DNA of 64,000 nucleotides from Croceimicrobium sp963974215 (lineage in GTDB: Bacteria; Bacteroidota; Bacteroidia; Flavobacteriales; Schleiferiaceae): assembly GCA_963974215.1 (NCBI GenBank), contig CAXBBL010000006.1:124001-188000 (forward strand), read 5' to 3'. A model generated the notes under the pieces. The model was given only the letters and a program-made list of their open reading frames with translations. It ran no database searches and was not told the origin of the DNA. Below are positions 1 through 8,377 of the stretch, in pieces (the stretch's first letter is position 1; the number at the start of each line of letters is the position of its first letter). The position numbers and the translations under genes are program-made.

Positions 1-1053
1 CACGGAGACCGCCATATTTGCAGTACCGAAGTTTTCGCCTCTGCTATAAACCCCTTTTTGACCGATAATAAAGGCCTCTTCTTTGTCCCCGTTTATATCC
101 ACTTGCATTTTAAGGGCAACCTGGCTTGAGTTAGAAATTTTCGGATCACCCGCTACCATAACTTCTTTTACCGATTTATTAAAATCAGCAAAGACAAAAC
201 GACTGCCACCGCGTGTATAAAGTGATCGCATTACCAAGGGAAAAGCTTTGCCTTCCTCGGGTATTAAAGTATCTAAAGCTTGAGTAGCCATCGTCATCTG
301 CGTCATTAACAGATCACTGGAAATGCGCAGCTCACCTTCGGTATAAAAAATATTTACCTGATTCGGCTTAAAGGTATTGGTGAAGTTAAAGGCCTGTCCA
401 CCAATAAATTTCGATTCACCAAAGGCCAAGAAATAATCTTTTCTTCCACCTTCACCAGCCATCACGATTTTGAGGAGATTTTCGCCCTTCGCGTCTTCTA
501 CTAATTCGGTGCTAGGATTAGGCAGAAAGTCTTCTAATTTAATTTTTATCAGATCATTGCCTATTTGATATTCCTTTTCAAAATGGTTGTTCCCCAGAGA
601 AGCAAAAAGAACCGGTTCATCCACCTGATATTCCTGTCCATTCTTAAAGAACTTAATACCCAGGTAGGTTTTCGCACTTAGAAATGTATTGGACTGTTCC
701 CCTTGGCGTATGCCCATCATTCCTTCAAAACCCGCGTAGCGTGTTAGGGCCGCACCTACAATGATAATCACCATGGAGGCATGGAAAAGCAGCAGGGACC
801 AGCGCTTCCGCTGAATGAATTTATAGCGAAGGATGTTCTGAATTAAGGTTCCTGAAAAGAGGACTAAAAGCACTTCGAACCAAGTAGCCTGATAAACCAC
901 TTTTTGGGCCGCATCGGTACCAAAATCGTTCTCTATAAAAGTCGCAACACCAATGGCAATCGCGAAAAGTAGTAGATATACAAGGGCCGCTTTTTCATTA
1001 AAAAAACTCGACCAAAGTTTAAGTAAAGGAGACAGAGAAGGTTTATTCATCAT
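1..1053 (-). CDS. ResB-like cytochrome c biogenesis protein, partial (3' end outside window)
   Basis: The first 351 residues are present and the frame is still open at base 1. The N-terminus has membrane segments at about residues 18-35, 46-64 and 75-93, followed by a long periplasmic beta-rich domain. This is the layout of ResB/Ccs1, which delivers or reduces apocytochrome c in system II maturation; in Bacteroidota it is often fused to a CcsA domain, which would lie beyond the edge. The start is the first of two adjacent ATGs, so it overlaps the previous stop as ATGA. As the last visible gene of a multiheme cytochrome operon, it most likely serves heme attachment for those cytochromes. Family assignment is from topology and sequence feel, not a search. 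Confidence 0.8.
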   Translation of the reverse strand, partial: MMNKPSLSPLLKLWSSFFNEKAALVYLLLFAIAIGVATFIENDFGTDAAQKVVYQATWFEVLLVLFSGTLIQNILRYKFIQRKRWSLLLFHASMVIIIVGAALTRYAGFEGMMGIRQGEQSNTFLSAKTYLGIKFFKNGQEYQVDEPVLFASLGNNHFEKEYQIGNDLIKIKLEDFLPNPSTELVEDAKGENLLKIVMAGEGGRKDYFLAFGESKFIGGQAFNFTNTFKPNQVNIFYTEGELRISSDLLMTQMTMATQALDTLIPEEGKAFPLVMRSLYTRGGSRFVFADFNKSVKEVMVAGDPKISNSSQVALKMQVDINGDKEEAFIIGQKGVYSRGENFGTANMAVSV

Positions 1054-1808
1054 GGAACCAAAGTCGCATTTTCAATGATCAAATCATAATGATAACCAGC
1101 GCCGAAATCGCGATCTAAAACCAATGTACCTTTAATTGTAACTATATGTCCTGCCGGCACTCCCTCAAGAGAAGTGGCCACTAAATCGAAATCATCAAAA
1201 CTACCATCCTTTAAATGTAGCCAATTGCGATCCATTATAGCGGGATTTACCTTAACCACCTTAGCCGTAATTTGCACTTCTTTATTGGCGTATTTATCAG
1301 AATTAGCTAATAAATCTTTAATTTTTATAGAGCCCTCGCGGTTGTAATCGGCTTCCGAAACGGGACTAGATTGTTGTATTACCACTAATTTATCGATACT
1401 ACTGGCACCAGCTTTCGGCGCATTTTTCGCTCTTAAATCCGACACTAAGTAAATACGATCGAAGCTACGATTAAACTCCGTGCTGAAATAGTCCGTCTTG
1501 TACAGACCGTCGCCATAAATATAATTCTCGCCTTCAGCGAAGCTTCCCTTTATCGTGGCAATCCAATATTCATCTTCTGCTTCTGAAACGCGTAGATAAG
1601 AATAACGATCACTTTCTAAAATCTCTAAAACCTTTACTTGATGTTCGGCTTTATTGCTGCTCTTTGCATTTGTTCCCGGTTTTTCAAATATCGACTGGGC
1701 CGCTTGTTCAGCTTCAGGCGAACCTTGTTCTTCAATCTTCACTGGGCCACTCGAACAGGCCATCATTCCACTTACTAGTAAAAGGCTTAGTAACTTTTCC
1801 TTCTTCAT
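1050..1808 (-). CDS. Lipoprotein with two OB-fold-like domains
   Basis: A 252-residue lipoprotein with signal peptide and lipobox MMAC (Cys at about residue 18). Two similar beta-rich domains follow, about residues 55-125 and 160-250. The second contains a stretch on keeping or altering a ligand (EVQITAKVVKVNPAIM) and GHIVTIKGTL, which resembles the small OB-fold proteins found beside multiheme cytochrome genes. It sits 1 nt after the beta-barrel gene and overlaps the ResB gene by 4 nt, so it is translated within the cytochrome operon. Likely periplasm- or outer-membrane-anchored, perhaps helping assembly or docking of the cytochromes. The exact role is not known. Confidence 0.7.
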   Translation of the reverse strand: MKKEKLLSLLLVSGMMACSSGPVKIEEQGSPEAEQAAQSIFEKPGTNAKSSNKAEHQVKVLEILESDRYSYLRVSEAEDEYWIATIKGSFAEGENYIYGDGLYKTDYFSTEFNRSFDRIYLVSDLRAKNAPKAGASSIDKLVVIQQSSPVSEADYNREGSIKIKDLLANSDKYANKEVQITAKVVKVNPAIMDRNWLHLKDGSFDDFDLVATSLEGVPAGHIVTIKGTLVLDRDFGAGYHYDLIIENATLVP

Positions 1809-1809
1809 C

Positions 1810-3429
1810 TTAAAATTTAAATCTTTTTGTCAATCTAACATTTATCCGATAGCTGGTTTGTTGTCCAGTTTTCGACATTTCTCCTAAAGTACCTAAATCC
1901 CAGCCACTGTTCATTCTATAGCTTAATTCAGCTCCGTAATAAGCTTGGGCCGGCACCACTATTTCACGGTCCAAATAGAGGTAGCTTAGGTAGCGGTAAT
2001 ACACCGCCGTATAAAGTTTTCCCTTGGCAAAGTAATGGGAATAACGGGCTGAATTAACTTCACTACGCAAGTATAAGGTGCTATTTATATTAAAGCGATA
2101 ACTAAAAGTTCCGCCAATCCAAGGTACCCGATTATAGCTTATATAAGCTTGAATGTTCTCGCCTTGTTTACCGGCATTTTGCTGAAAGCGAGAATTATAA
2201 CTCAAGCCCAAATTCGTGCGTTTCCCGATACTAAAATTAGAGCGGGCTCTTAAGCCTTGTCGTGCTTCTTGATCTGCTAAGAGGCGTTCAACTTCAGTAT
2301 CGTAGGTTTCAAAAAATATAATTTGTCGGCGGGTATCATAGGATCCAAAAATCCTCCACCAATCGGTTATTTTTAAGCTGGAAGAAATAAATAAGGAGCT
2401 TAATTGCAATATCGATTGGGCCGCGACGGAATCATAGTTCTCATATAAATCCACTTCCGTAGATGCGAATACATTGAGGCGTGAGCCCACCTGATTAGAT
2501 GTTTGTAGGTAGATAAAGCGACGATCTATCGCTCCTTGATTTCTTTGCTCTAAAAATCCCGCTGTTATTTGACTACGAAATTTCTTACCTCCCTTCTCTA
2601 GGCCAAGGTAAGCGCCATATTGAAAAAGGCTTGTGTTTAGACCAAAGTTCTGATAATCGGGGCGGAAACCGGCCAAGGCCCCCACAAAATAACCGTTTTT
2701 ATTGTACTCGCCTTGTAGCCCATCTATCGCTCCCAAGGAAGAAGCTTTGCGATTTATTTTCCGTCCAATACTAACTTGAACATTTTCCTTCTTATAAGTC
2801 AAAGCCAAATTGTACACATTAAAACGACGGTTGTAACCTCTAAACTCATCGTACAATCGCATGTTTTCCTGATAATTAAAATAGCTCTCTACCGAAAAAT
2901 TACTTTCGGAGATATTGTCCATGGCAAAGTTGACCCTGCCAATAAAGCGGGTATTCCCTTTGTTCTTATTATCGGGTGCAAAAATAGTATAAGATGCAGC
3001 GCTTACTCGAGCCGAAATTCTTTCTCTCTTTTCAAATTCTGCTTTCTTATCAGCTTTTGTTTGCTCTAGGCCCGTATTGCTGGTATCGCGAATCTCCTCC
3101 TTCCTGTCAAGCAATTTAGGAACGTCCTTCGCTTCTTCAACAGGGGCCGTTTTGTTTAGGAAAAATTGTTGTCCTTTACTTAAAGCGCAATCACCTATTT
3201 GTTTGGCAATACATGATACCGAAGATTTATTTTCTACTATAAGACAAGCTTGAGCGCCGAGGGTTTCATCTTGATAAAAAAGTGTGTCACCCTTTTCGAT
3301 GGCCTTGGTATCAGCAAATCGTATGTAAATGTTATCGCCAGAGATAAAACTTATTTCCCCTTTAATATTTTCCTGGGCCACCAATGTAGCAGCGAAAAAA
3401 AGTAAGAAAAGGATTAGGAGCTTTTTCAT
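1810..3429 (-). CDS. Outer membrane beta-barrel-like protein of the cytochrome operon
   Basis: A 539-residue protein with a signal peptide ending near AQEN (residues 18-21). An N-terminal globular domain (about 22-95) has three cysteines and the look of a small beta-barrel binding domain. A charged linker (about 95-140) follows, then a long series of alternating amphipathic strands ending in the aromatic residue F (KRFKF), typical of outer membrane barrels. It begins 2 nt after the 13-heme cytochrome gene and ends 1 nt before the lipoprotein gene. By analogy with porin-cytochrome conduits (MtrB in Shewanella, OmbB in Geobacter) it could let a cytochrome contact the cell surface. No direct sequence similarity to MtrB is claimed. 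Confidence 0.65.
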   Translation of the reverse strand: MKKLLILFLLFFAATLVAQENIKGEISFISGDNIYIRFADTKAIEKGDTLFYQDETLGAQACLIVENKSSVSCIAKQIGDCALSKGQQFFLNKTAPVEEAKDVPKLLDRKEEIRDTSNTGLEQTKADKKAEFEKRERISARVSAASYTIFAPDNKNKGNTRFIGRVNFAMDNISESNFSVESYFNYQENMRLYDEFRGYNRRFNVYNLALTYKKENVQVSIGRKINRKASSLGAIDGLQGEYNKNGYFVGALAGFRPDYQNFGLNTSLFQYGAYLGLEKGGKKFRSQITAGFLEQRNQGAIDRRFIYLQTSNQVGSRLNVFASTEVDLYENYDSVAAQSILQLSSLFISSSLKITDWWRIFGSYDTRRQIIFFETYDTEVERLLADQEARQGLRARSNFSIGKRTNLGLSYNSRFQQNAGKQGENIQAYISYNRVPWIGGTFSYRFNINSTLYLRSEVNSARYSHYFAKGKLYTAVYYRYLSYLYLDREIVVPAQAYYGAELSYRMNSGWDLGTLGEMSKTGQQTSYRINVRLTKRFKF

Positions 3430-3431
3430 AA

Positions 3432-4448
3432 TTATTCACTTCCGCGCGGATGGCAATTATAACAAGCATTGCTTTCAAAGCGATAGCCGCCCACGTCATC
3501 ATGCTCATTGCGCATTTCAGACTGATTACTATGTTCGTGGCAATCAATACAACTGAAGAGATTATAGTTGGTTCCGCTAGTATGGCACTCGGTGCAAGAA
3601 TTCCAAACTCCATCGTGCTTACCCGAGTAAATAGGGAAATGATCGTCGTCGTGCTGACGGTAGCCGGCCGGTGACCAACCAGGACTTAAACTATGACAAA
3701 GGGCACAATCGGTGGTAAAACCAGAAACAACATGATTTGGATTGGTCGCACTGTTAAAATCATCTAAGTGACAGGAATTGCAGACAGAAGAAATGTCAGA
3801 ATAATTGGTAGACTGGTGGCATTCATTGCAATCTACCCCATTATGTCCTCCTGTTAAGGGGAAGAAATAGTGGAAGTTTTCGCCGCCCCAATCGCGAGAA
3901 ATCGGCTCATGGCATTGCACGCAATCGGTTCCAAAACCAGAAGCAATATGATTCGGTGACTGGGCGCTTAGGTAGTCTTCGCGGTGACAGTCCACACATT
4001 CACTGCCTAGGCGCTCCCAAGCTAAATTATTTGATGAGCGGTGGCAATCGCTGCAAGAAATAACGGCGTGACTGCCTTCTAAAGGAAAGCCGTTTTGTTC
4101 GTGCAATTGTGGAATATCGTTTACCAACCAAGAGTTTTCATCGTGGCAACGCACGCAATCATTTCCCACCGTCATTTGGTGCACATCGCTATGGCAAGAA
4201 ACGCAATTAGGATCGGTATCCGAAAACTCTAAAGTTTTATGGCAATCCATGCAGTCCGTCATTTTATGCTGCCCCTCTAAGGCAAAACCTGTTTGGGCGT
4301 GATCCCAACTAATTTCGCTTAATATTAAGGACCAGCCATCGTTGTTATGACATTCCTTACAGTCTATTTTAAAAGTCTCCCCGTGCGGGTTCTGTGCACT
4401 AAGTCCTAGGTGGACCATGAGCGCTAAGAAGAATGACAATCTATACAT
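3432..4448 (-). CDS. Multiheme c-type cytochrome, 13 CXXCH motifs
   Basis: A 338-residue exported protein with a signal peptide ending at LSAQ (about residue 19). I count 13 CXXCH heme-binding motifs, from CKECH near residue 30 to CYNCH near the C-terminus, roughly one heme per 25 residues. At least four repeats have the pattern aromatic-xL.G.H....C..CH, which supplies distal histidines as in class III/c7-like cytochromes. The ATG lies inside the preceding cytochrome gene (25-nt overlap). An internal Met at residue 11 would leave too short a signal peptide, so the long start is preferred. Probably periplasmic, passing electrons between the 20-heme protein and the outer membrane barrel. Confidence 0.92.
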   Translation of the reverse strand: MYRLSFFLALMVHLGLSAQNPHGETFKIDCKECHNNDGWSLILSEISWDHAQTGFALEGQHKMTDCMDCHKTLEFSDTDPNCVSCHSDVHQMTVGNDCVRCHDENSWLVNDIPQLHEQNGFPLEGSHAVISCSDCHRSSNNLAWERLGSECVDCHREDYLSAQSPNHIASGFGTDCVQCHEPISRDWGGENFHYFFPLTGGHNGVDCNECHQSTNYSDISSVCNSCHLDDFNSATNPNHVVSGFTTDCALCHSLSPGWSPAGYRQHDDDHFPIYSGKHDGVWNSCTECHTSGTNYNLFSCIDCHEHSNQSEMRNEHDDVGGYRFESNACYNCHPRGSE

Positions 4449-6058
4449 TGGAATTTTTCTATGTTATAATCCGTGGTGAAATCCCCGAAACTGTTTTTAA
4501 CTTCAGACTTATGGCAGGCTTTACAGTCGACCTCAGCGTGTTTCCCTTCCAAGGAAAATTCAGTTTTATTATGATCGAATACACTCGCTTCCCAAAGTTT
4601 AGTGCTGGCAGTATGGCAAGTTTTACAATCGGTAATTCCTTCTTTTTCAAACTGTTCACCATGAATATTATCCTCTGCATGACAGCTATAACAATCGGAA
4701 GCTAAACCATCAAACTCTTGGCTAAAGCCCAGTTCTAAATTGGCATCGTCTTTAAAATGGCAAGCACGACAATCCGTTTCTTTATGCGCCAATTCGAGGG
4801 CAAAGTCAGTTTGGTCGTGATCAAAATTTAGGGTGGCCCATGTTTCTAATTGGTGGCAAGATTTACAATCCTGACTTGGATAAAAAGTACTATCTATAAA
4901 GCCCTCATGAATATCAACGTGACATTCTATACAATTCGTACTATTAAATTTAAAAGTCCATCTTTCATCTTCATTGGGTTTATGACAAGCAAAACAAGGC
5001 GTGGCTACATGAGCGCCCTCCAGCGGATAGTCACTTGTTTCATGATCTTCTAGGCTATAACTGGTATAAGTGAACTTCTCTTGTAAACTATGACAGTCTT
5101 TACAATCGGGTTTGCTTAAATCAGGTTTAATGAATTCCCCCTCATGGTAATCGTCGTGGCAATCTAAACATTGGGAAAAAGCTAGATCACGCTTATAGTC
5201 CCCTCCAATATGGCATTCGGCACAAGAAACACTTAAGTGCTGTCCTTCTAAGGGATAGTCCGTTAAATTATGATTGAATCTATTGGATATCTTAATCTTC
5301 TGCCAAGAATTATTATTGTGGCAATCGGTACAAGAACTCCCAAACTTACCGTCATGCTGATCTTCGTGGCAATCGGTACACTTGGCAAATGCTATATCGC
5401 TAAACTCTTGAAACTCCTTACCATTTCGCGTGGTTTTTTTGTGGCACTTAATACAATCTACATCAAGGTGCGCGCCTTTAAGCGGATAGTCAGTATTACT
5501 GTGATCAAATCCTAATAAAGTATTGAAATTGTCAAAACCGTGGCAATCGGTGCATGAATTCCCTAAAGTGGTTTGATGATAATCTACGTGGCAGTTTAAG
5601 CACTCCTGCTCCATTCCTAGGAAAGTACCCTCACGTTTTTTAATATCTGCGGAAGCAATAAAATCGGGCTTATGGCAATCGCGACAATCAATTTTCCCGT
5701 GTTCACCTTTTAACTTATAGCCCGTTAAGTCATGGTCGAATTTGTCTTCATCGAGGCGAACTGAATTAAAGTTCACCCCGTGGTGTTCGCTGTGGCAAGA
5801 AATACACGATTTTGCTTTCACTTCCGTAGATGCGTGATAACCACGATTGTTGTTAATCAGAAAATCGAGCGTTTTATGACAGTCGAGGCAAAGTTTTTCC
5901 GAAACTTTGGCCCCTAGTTCGTGACACTTGGTGCAATTAGCAAGACCTTCTAAATCGGCATGCGCCTTAGAGAGTTTTCCCGGTGAAAACTGAGCAGAAA
6001 GATTGAGCCCAGTAAAAAGTAGGATAAAGAGTGTCGTTATTTTAATTAGCTTTTTCAA
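4424..6058 (-). CDS. Multiheme c-type cytochrome, 20 CXXCH motifs
   Basis: A 544-residue exported protein with a signal peptide ending at LSAQ (about residue 22). I count 20 CXXCH motifs. Six near-regular repeats carry the signature FDH..T-[YF]-.L.G.H....C..CH, such as FDHSNTDYPLKGAH, so the protein probably arose by internal duplication of a two- to three-heme module. The start codon is TTG, overlapping the upstream TGA stop as TTGA. No nearby ATG gives a signal peptide, so TTG is the supported start. The length and heme number suggest an extended periplasmic wire. Electron donor is likely the b-type/flavoprotein pair encoded just upstream. Confidence 0.92.
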   Translation of the reverse strand: MKKLIKITTLFILLFTGLNLSAQFSPGKLSKAHADLEGLANCTKCHELGAKVSEKLCLDCHKTLDFLINNNRGYHASTEVKAKSCISCHSEHHGVNFNSVRLDEDKFDHDLTGYKLKGEHGKIDCRDCHKPDFIASADIKKREGTFLGMEQECLNCHVDYHQTTLGNSCTDCHGFDNFNTLLGFDHSNTDYPLKGAHLDVDCIKCHKKTTRNGKEFQEFSDIAFAKCTDCHEDQHDGKFGSSCTDCHNNNSWQKIKISNRFNHNLTDYPLEGQHLSVSCAECHIGGDYKRDLAFSQCLDCHDDYHEGEFIKPDLSKPDCKDCHSLQEKFTYTSYSLEDHETSDYPLEGAHVATPCFACHKPNEDERWTFKFNSTNCIECHVDIHEGFIDSTFYPSQDCKSCHQLETWATLNFDHDQTDFALELAHKETDCRACHFKDDANLELGFSQEFDGLASDCYSCHAEDNIHGEQFEKEGITDCKTCHTASTKLWEASVFDHNKTEFSLEGKHAEVDCKACHKSEVKNSFGDFTTDYNIEKFQCIDCHSS

Positions 6059-7380
6059 TGCTTCTTAACAATTTTACCAAATTTCTTATCTACCTCAATA
6101 CCTGCTTTTTGCAGGAATGAAATGGGTAATTCGCCACCCGCAAAAATGTACACGCGATCATTTGGCAAGCTGCACTCTTCATCTTGCGCATCGGTGTAAA
6201 CAATATCTTCTTTTCTAATTTCCTTAAGGTTGCTGCCTAACAGAAGCTTAATCTTACCCGCATCTACGGCCGCATCTAAATTCGTCCTATTTTGGGCCTT
6301 AATTCTACCAAATTTCTCTTTGCGATAGGATAAATGAACCTCATTATGATCCATTAATAGCATGGCAGACTCTACCGCGGAGTCTCCACCCCCTACTATT
6401 ACAATTTTTTCACCTTCTATGGTTTCAGGCTCTAATAAGCGGTAGGCCACTTTGGTAGATTGCTCTCCCGGAATATTCAGTTTGCGCGGGGTACCCCGTC
6501 TTCCTATGGCAATTAACACTTGTTTAGCTCGAAAGACTTTTTCGTTTTTAGCCACTACCTTAAAGTTATAGGCGCCTTCGGGTATGATTTGGTCTATTTC
6601 ACAATGCTCTTCAACTTCAATCTCATTTCGTCCCAGTGCTTCATTCCAAATACTGAGCAGTTCTTCTTTGCGAGTATTCACCAGTTTCAATTTACCGTAG
6701 AGCGGTAAATTCATCGGTTTGGTCATAACCACCTTGCTACGTGGAAAAGTAAAAACGGTTCCACCAAGACTATCTTGATCAACAATTTTAAACTTCAAGC
6801 CCTTACTCTTAGCGGTTAAGGCGCCCGCAATTCCTGCCGGACCAGCCCCGATAATAAGTAAGTCGTATTCTTCAGTATTTCTTTCCGGTCTTAAACGCGC
6901 AATATTCTCTACCGCCTGTACCCCTTGCTCCGCTGAGTTCTTAATTAAACCCATGCCTCCCAGCTCACCGGCAATGTAAATCCCATTAATATTGGTTTCG
7001 TAAGTAGGCTTAACGTGCGGTAAATCAACCCCACGTTTCTCGGTGCCAATACGCAAAGAAATGGCATCAACCGGACAAGCATGAAAACAAGCGCCGTGGC
7101 CAATACAGCTCGAGGCATTAATTACCGTGGCTTGACCATCGATTAAACCCAAAATATCTTGTTCGGGACAAGCGGTAACGCAAGCCCCACTGCCTATGCA
7201 AGTGTTTAAGTCTATATAAGGATGAAGCGATACTGGCTCAAAACGTCCATCTTCTTTGGCTTGTGCCACTTTTTGTTGCACCACTTTAGAACGTTTGGAA
7301 CCACGATAAACGTAATAGAAAACTATCCCTAGACAAACTAAAAAGGTAAAACCGTATATGATTAATTCTTCCGTGCTCAT
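6055..7380 (-). CDS. Membrane-anchored ferredoxin-like, FAD/NAD(P)-dependent oxidoreductase
   Basis: A 441-residue protein. One membrane helix lies at about residues 6-24. A two-cluster ferredoxin domain spans about 53-110, and a thioredoxin-reductase-like flavoprotein domain spans about 170-441 with GAGPAG at 178-183 and a second nucleotide-binding GGGDSA at about 329-334. I see no redox CXXC pair in the flavin domain, as in YpdA-like enzymes. The Fe-S motifs are odd: C61-x2-S64-x2-C67-x3-C71-P and C92-x2-H95-x2-C98-x3-C102-P, so the usual second cysteine of each is Ser or His. The ATG at 7380 overlaps the upstream stop by 1 nt (TAATG). It likely feeds electrons from NAD(P)H, or returns them, at the cytoplasmic face of the cytochrome chain. 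Confidence 0.85.
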   Translation of the reverse strand: MSTEELIIYGFTFLVCLGIVFYYVYRGSKRSKVVQQKVAQAKEDGRFEPVSLHPYIDLNTCIGSGACVTACPEQDILGLIDGQATVINASSCIGHGACFHACPVDAISLRIGTEKRGVDLPHVKPTYETNINGIYIAGELGGMGLIKNSAEQGVQAVENIARLRPERNTEEYDLLIIGAGPAGIAGALTAKSKGLKFKIVDQDSLGGTVFTFPRSKVVMTKPMNLPLYGKLKLVNTRKEELLSIWNEALGRNEIEVEEHCEIDQIIPEGAYNFKVVAKNEKVFRAKQVLIAIGRRGTPRKLNIPGEQSTKVAYRLLEPETIEGEKIVIVGGGDSAVESAMLLMDHNEVHLSYRKEKFGRIKAQNRTNLDAAVDAGKIKLLLGSNLKEIRKEDIVYTDAQDEECSLPNDRVYIFAGGELPISFLQKAGIEVDKKFGKIVKKH

Positions 7381-8222
7381 TAAAATATCCAGGTATACCC
7401 CATGGTTAAAGTGGCGCCAATGTGCACCACCACGATTATCAACATTATTAAGGCGAAGGGGCGATGTGCCACATGCCAAAGTTTAAAGAGTTTTTGCATA
7501 CTGGCCAAACGAGCAATTCTCCTTTCCATTTTCCATTCTAGGCGCGCCGAGTTTAGTACTAAAGACTTTTGCCTTTTATCGAGGTCTAAGGACTCTACCC
7601 GTTTCTTGATTTTATGGAAATAACTGCGCTCATGGAAGTAATTGCGCAGACCCCAACTGTAAGGATTTTTAAAATTGAGGATGTCTGTTTTTAATTTGGT
7701 GTCCGATCCAATAAGGTCATCTAAAATGGACAATCCCGCTTCTTGTTGTTTTTTAATTTCGGCTAAACTCAATTCTTTCCCGCTAATGGTGCGGGGAATT
7801 TGATTGTAAATATAACGCCCCACTACTCCACTAGCGACCACAATTACCATCGACCAAAAAGCGATGGAAACGATTCCGCCAAATTTAAAGGTGGTATGAA
7901 AGAGAATCATAATAGGGCCAACCGTGCAAAGGAAAATGTGAAACTCTAATAGATAGCGCAAACGAATGAAACGCTCTAAATATCCATATTTCTTAGCGGT
8001 TATATAGAGGACTACACCCACTAGTATTAATAGAGTTCCAATAATACCTAGACCTTGACCGAATATTCCGCTTGCTTTTAGATAGGCATGTGAATCTTGG
8101 TAAAATCGTTCTTCGAGTGGTGTCTGATAATACTCATAACCCTTAATAGATAAGTAGATAGTTACCAAAAGGGTTATTAATACCATCGACCAGATGTAAA
8201 TCTGATGCCAAATGCGTGACAT
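7380..8222 (-). CDS. Integral membrane protein, probable di-heme cytochrome b-like subunit
   Basis: A 280-residue protein with five likely membrane helices (about 9-27, 56-75, 92-110, 116-138, 255-276). Helix 3 holds H95 and H109, and helix 5 with its leading turn holds H253 and H267 (plus H250). Both pairs are 14 residues apart, the spacing of heme-ligating histidines on the two helices of cytochrome b and related ferric-reductase-like proteins. A long charged cytoplasmic segment (about 140-245) separates them. As first gene of the operon it would move electrons across the inner membrane to the periplasmic multiheme cytochromes. No named family was recognised with certainty. Confidence 0.72.
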   Translation of the reverse strand: MSRIWHQIYIWSMVLITLLVTIYLSIKGYEYYQTPLEERFYQDSHAYLKASGIFGQGLGIIGTLLILVGVVLYITAKKYGYLERFIRLRYLLEFHIFLCTVGPIMILFHTTFKFGGIVSIAFWSMVIVVASGVVGRYIYNQIPRTISGKELSLAEIKKQQEAGLSILDDLIGSDTKLKTDILNFKNPYSWGLRNYFHERSYFHKIKKRVESLDLDKRQKSLVLNSARLEWKMERRIARLASMQKLFKLWHVAHRPFALIMLIIVVVHIGATLTMGYTWIF

Positions 8223-8272
8223 GGTTGGATGGTTAAAAATTAGCTTGGTTAGAAATTGTACAATTCCTCATA

Positions 8273-8280
8273 CAAACATA
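8273..8280 (-). promoter_or_regulatory. Candidate promoter -7 box for the cytochrome operon
   Basis: On the minus strand this reads TATGTTTG, a full match to the Bacteroidota -7 consensus TAnnTTTG. A TTG lies about 15 bp further upstream (8296-8298), slightly close for the -33 element. The box is about 50 bp before the first ATG of the operon at 8222. Assignment is by motif only. Confidence 0.5.
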
Positions 8281-8327
8281 GTCAGAATAAAGGGCCAATT
8301 TGGGTCAGATCCTTATTTTAAACGAAT

Positions 8328-8355
8328 CTTAAGAATTGATAAGAAAGGGCTTAAG
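8328..8355. promoter_or_regulatory. Two CTTAAG boxes 22 bp apart, candidate response-regulator site
   Basis: CTTAAG occurs at 8328-8333 and 8350-8355, exactly 22 bp (two helical turns) apart, just before the response regulator gene. The same hexamer occurs twice, 11 bp apart, before the efflux pump gene. OmpR/PhoB-family regulators commonly bind direct repeats phased by 10-11 bp, so this may be autoregulation. CTTAAG is self-complementary, so direction is undefined. Confidence 0.4.
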
Positions 8356-8377
8356 TATTAATCCGCAAATTTGCAGC

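Noticed and set aside
1654..1887. Plus-strand ORF of 77 codons
   Set aside because: It lies opposite the lipoprotein and barrel genes, which have clear signal peptides and operon spacing; the frame has no domain.
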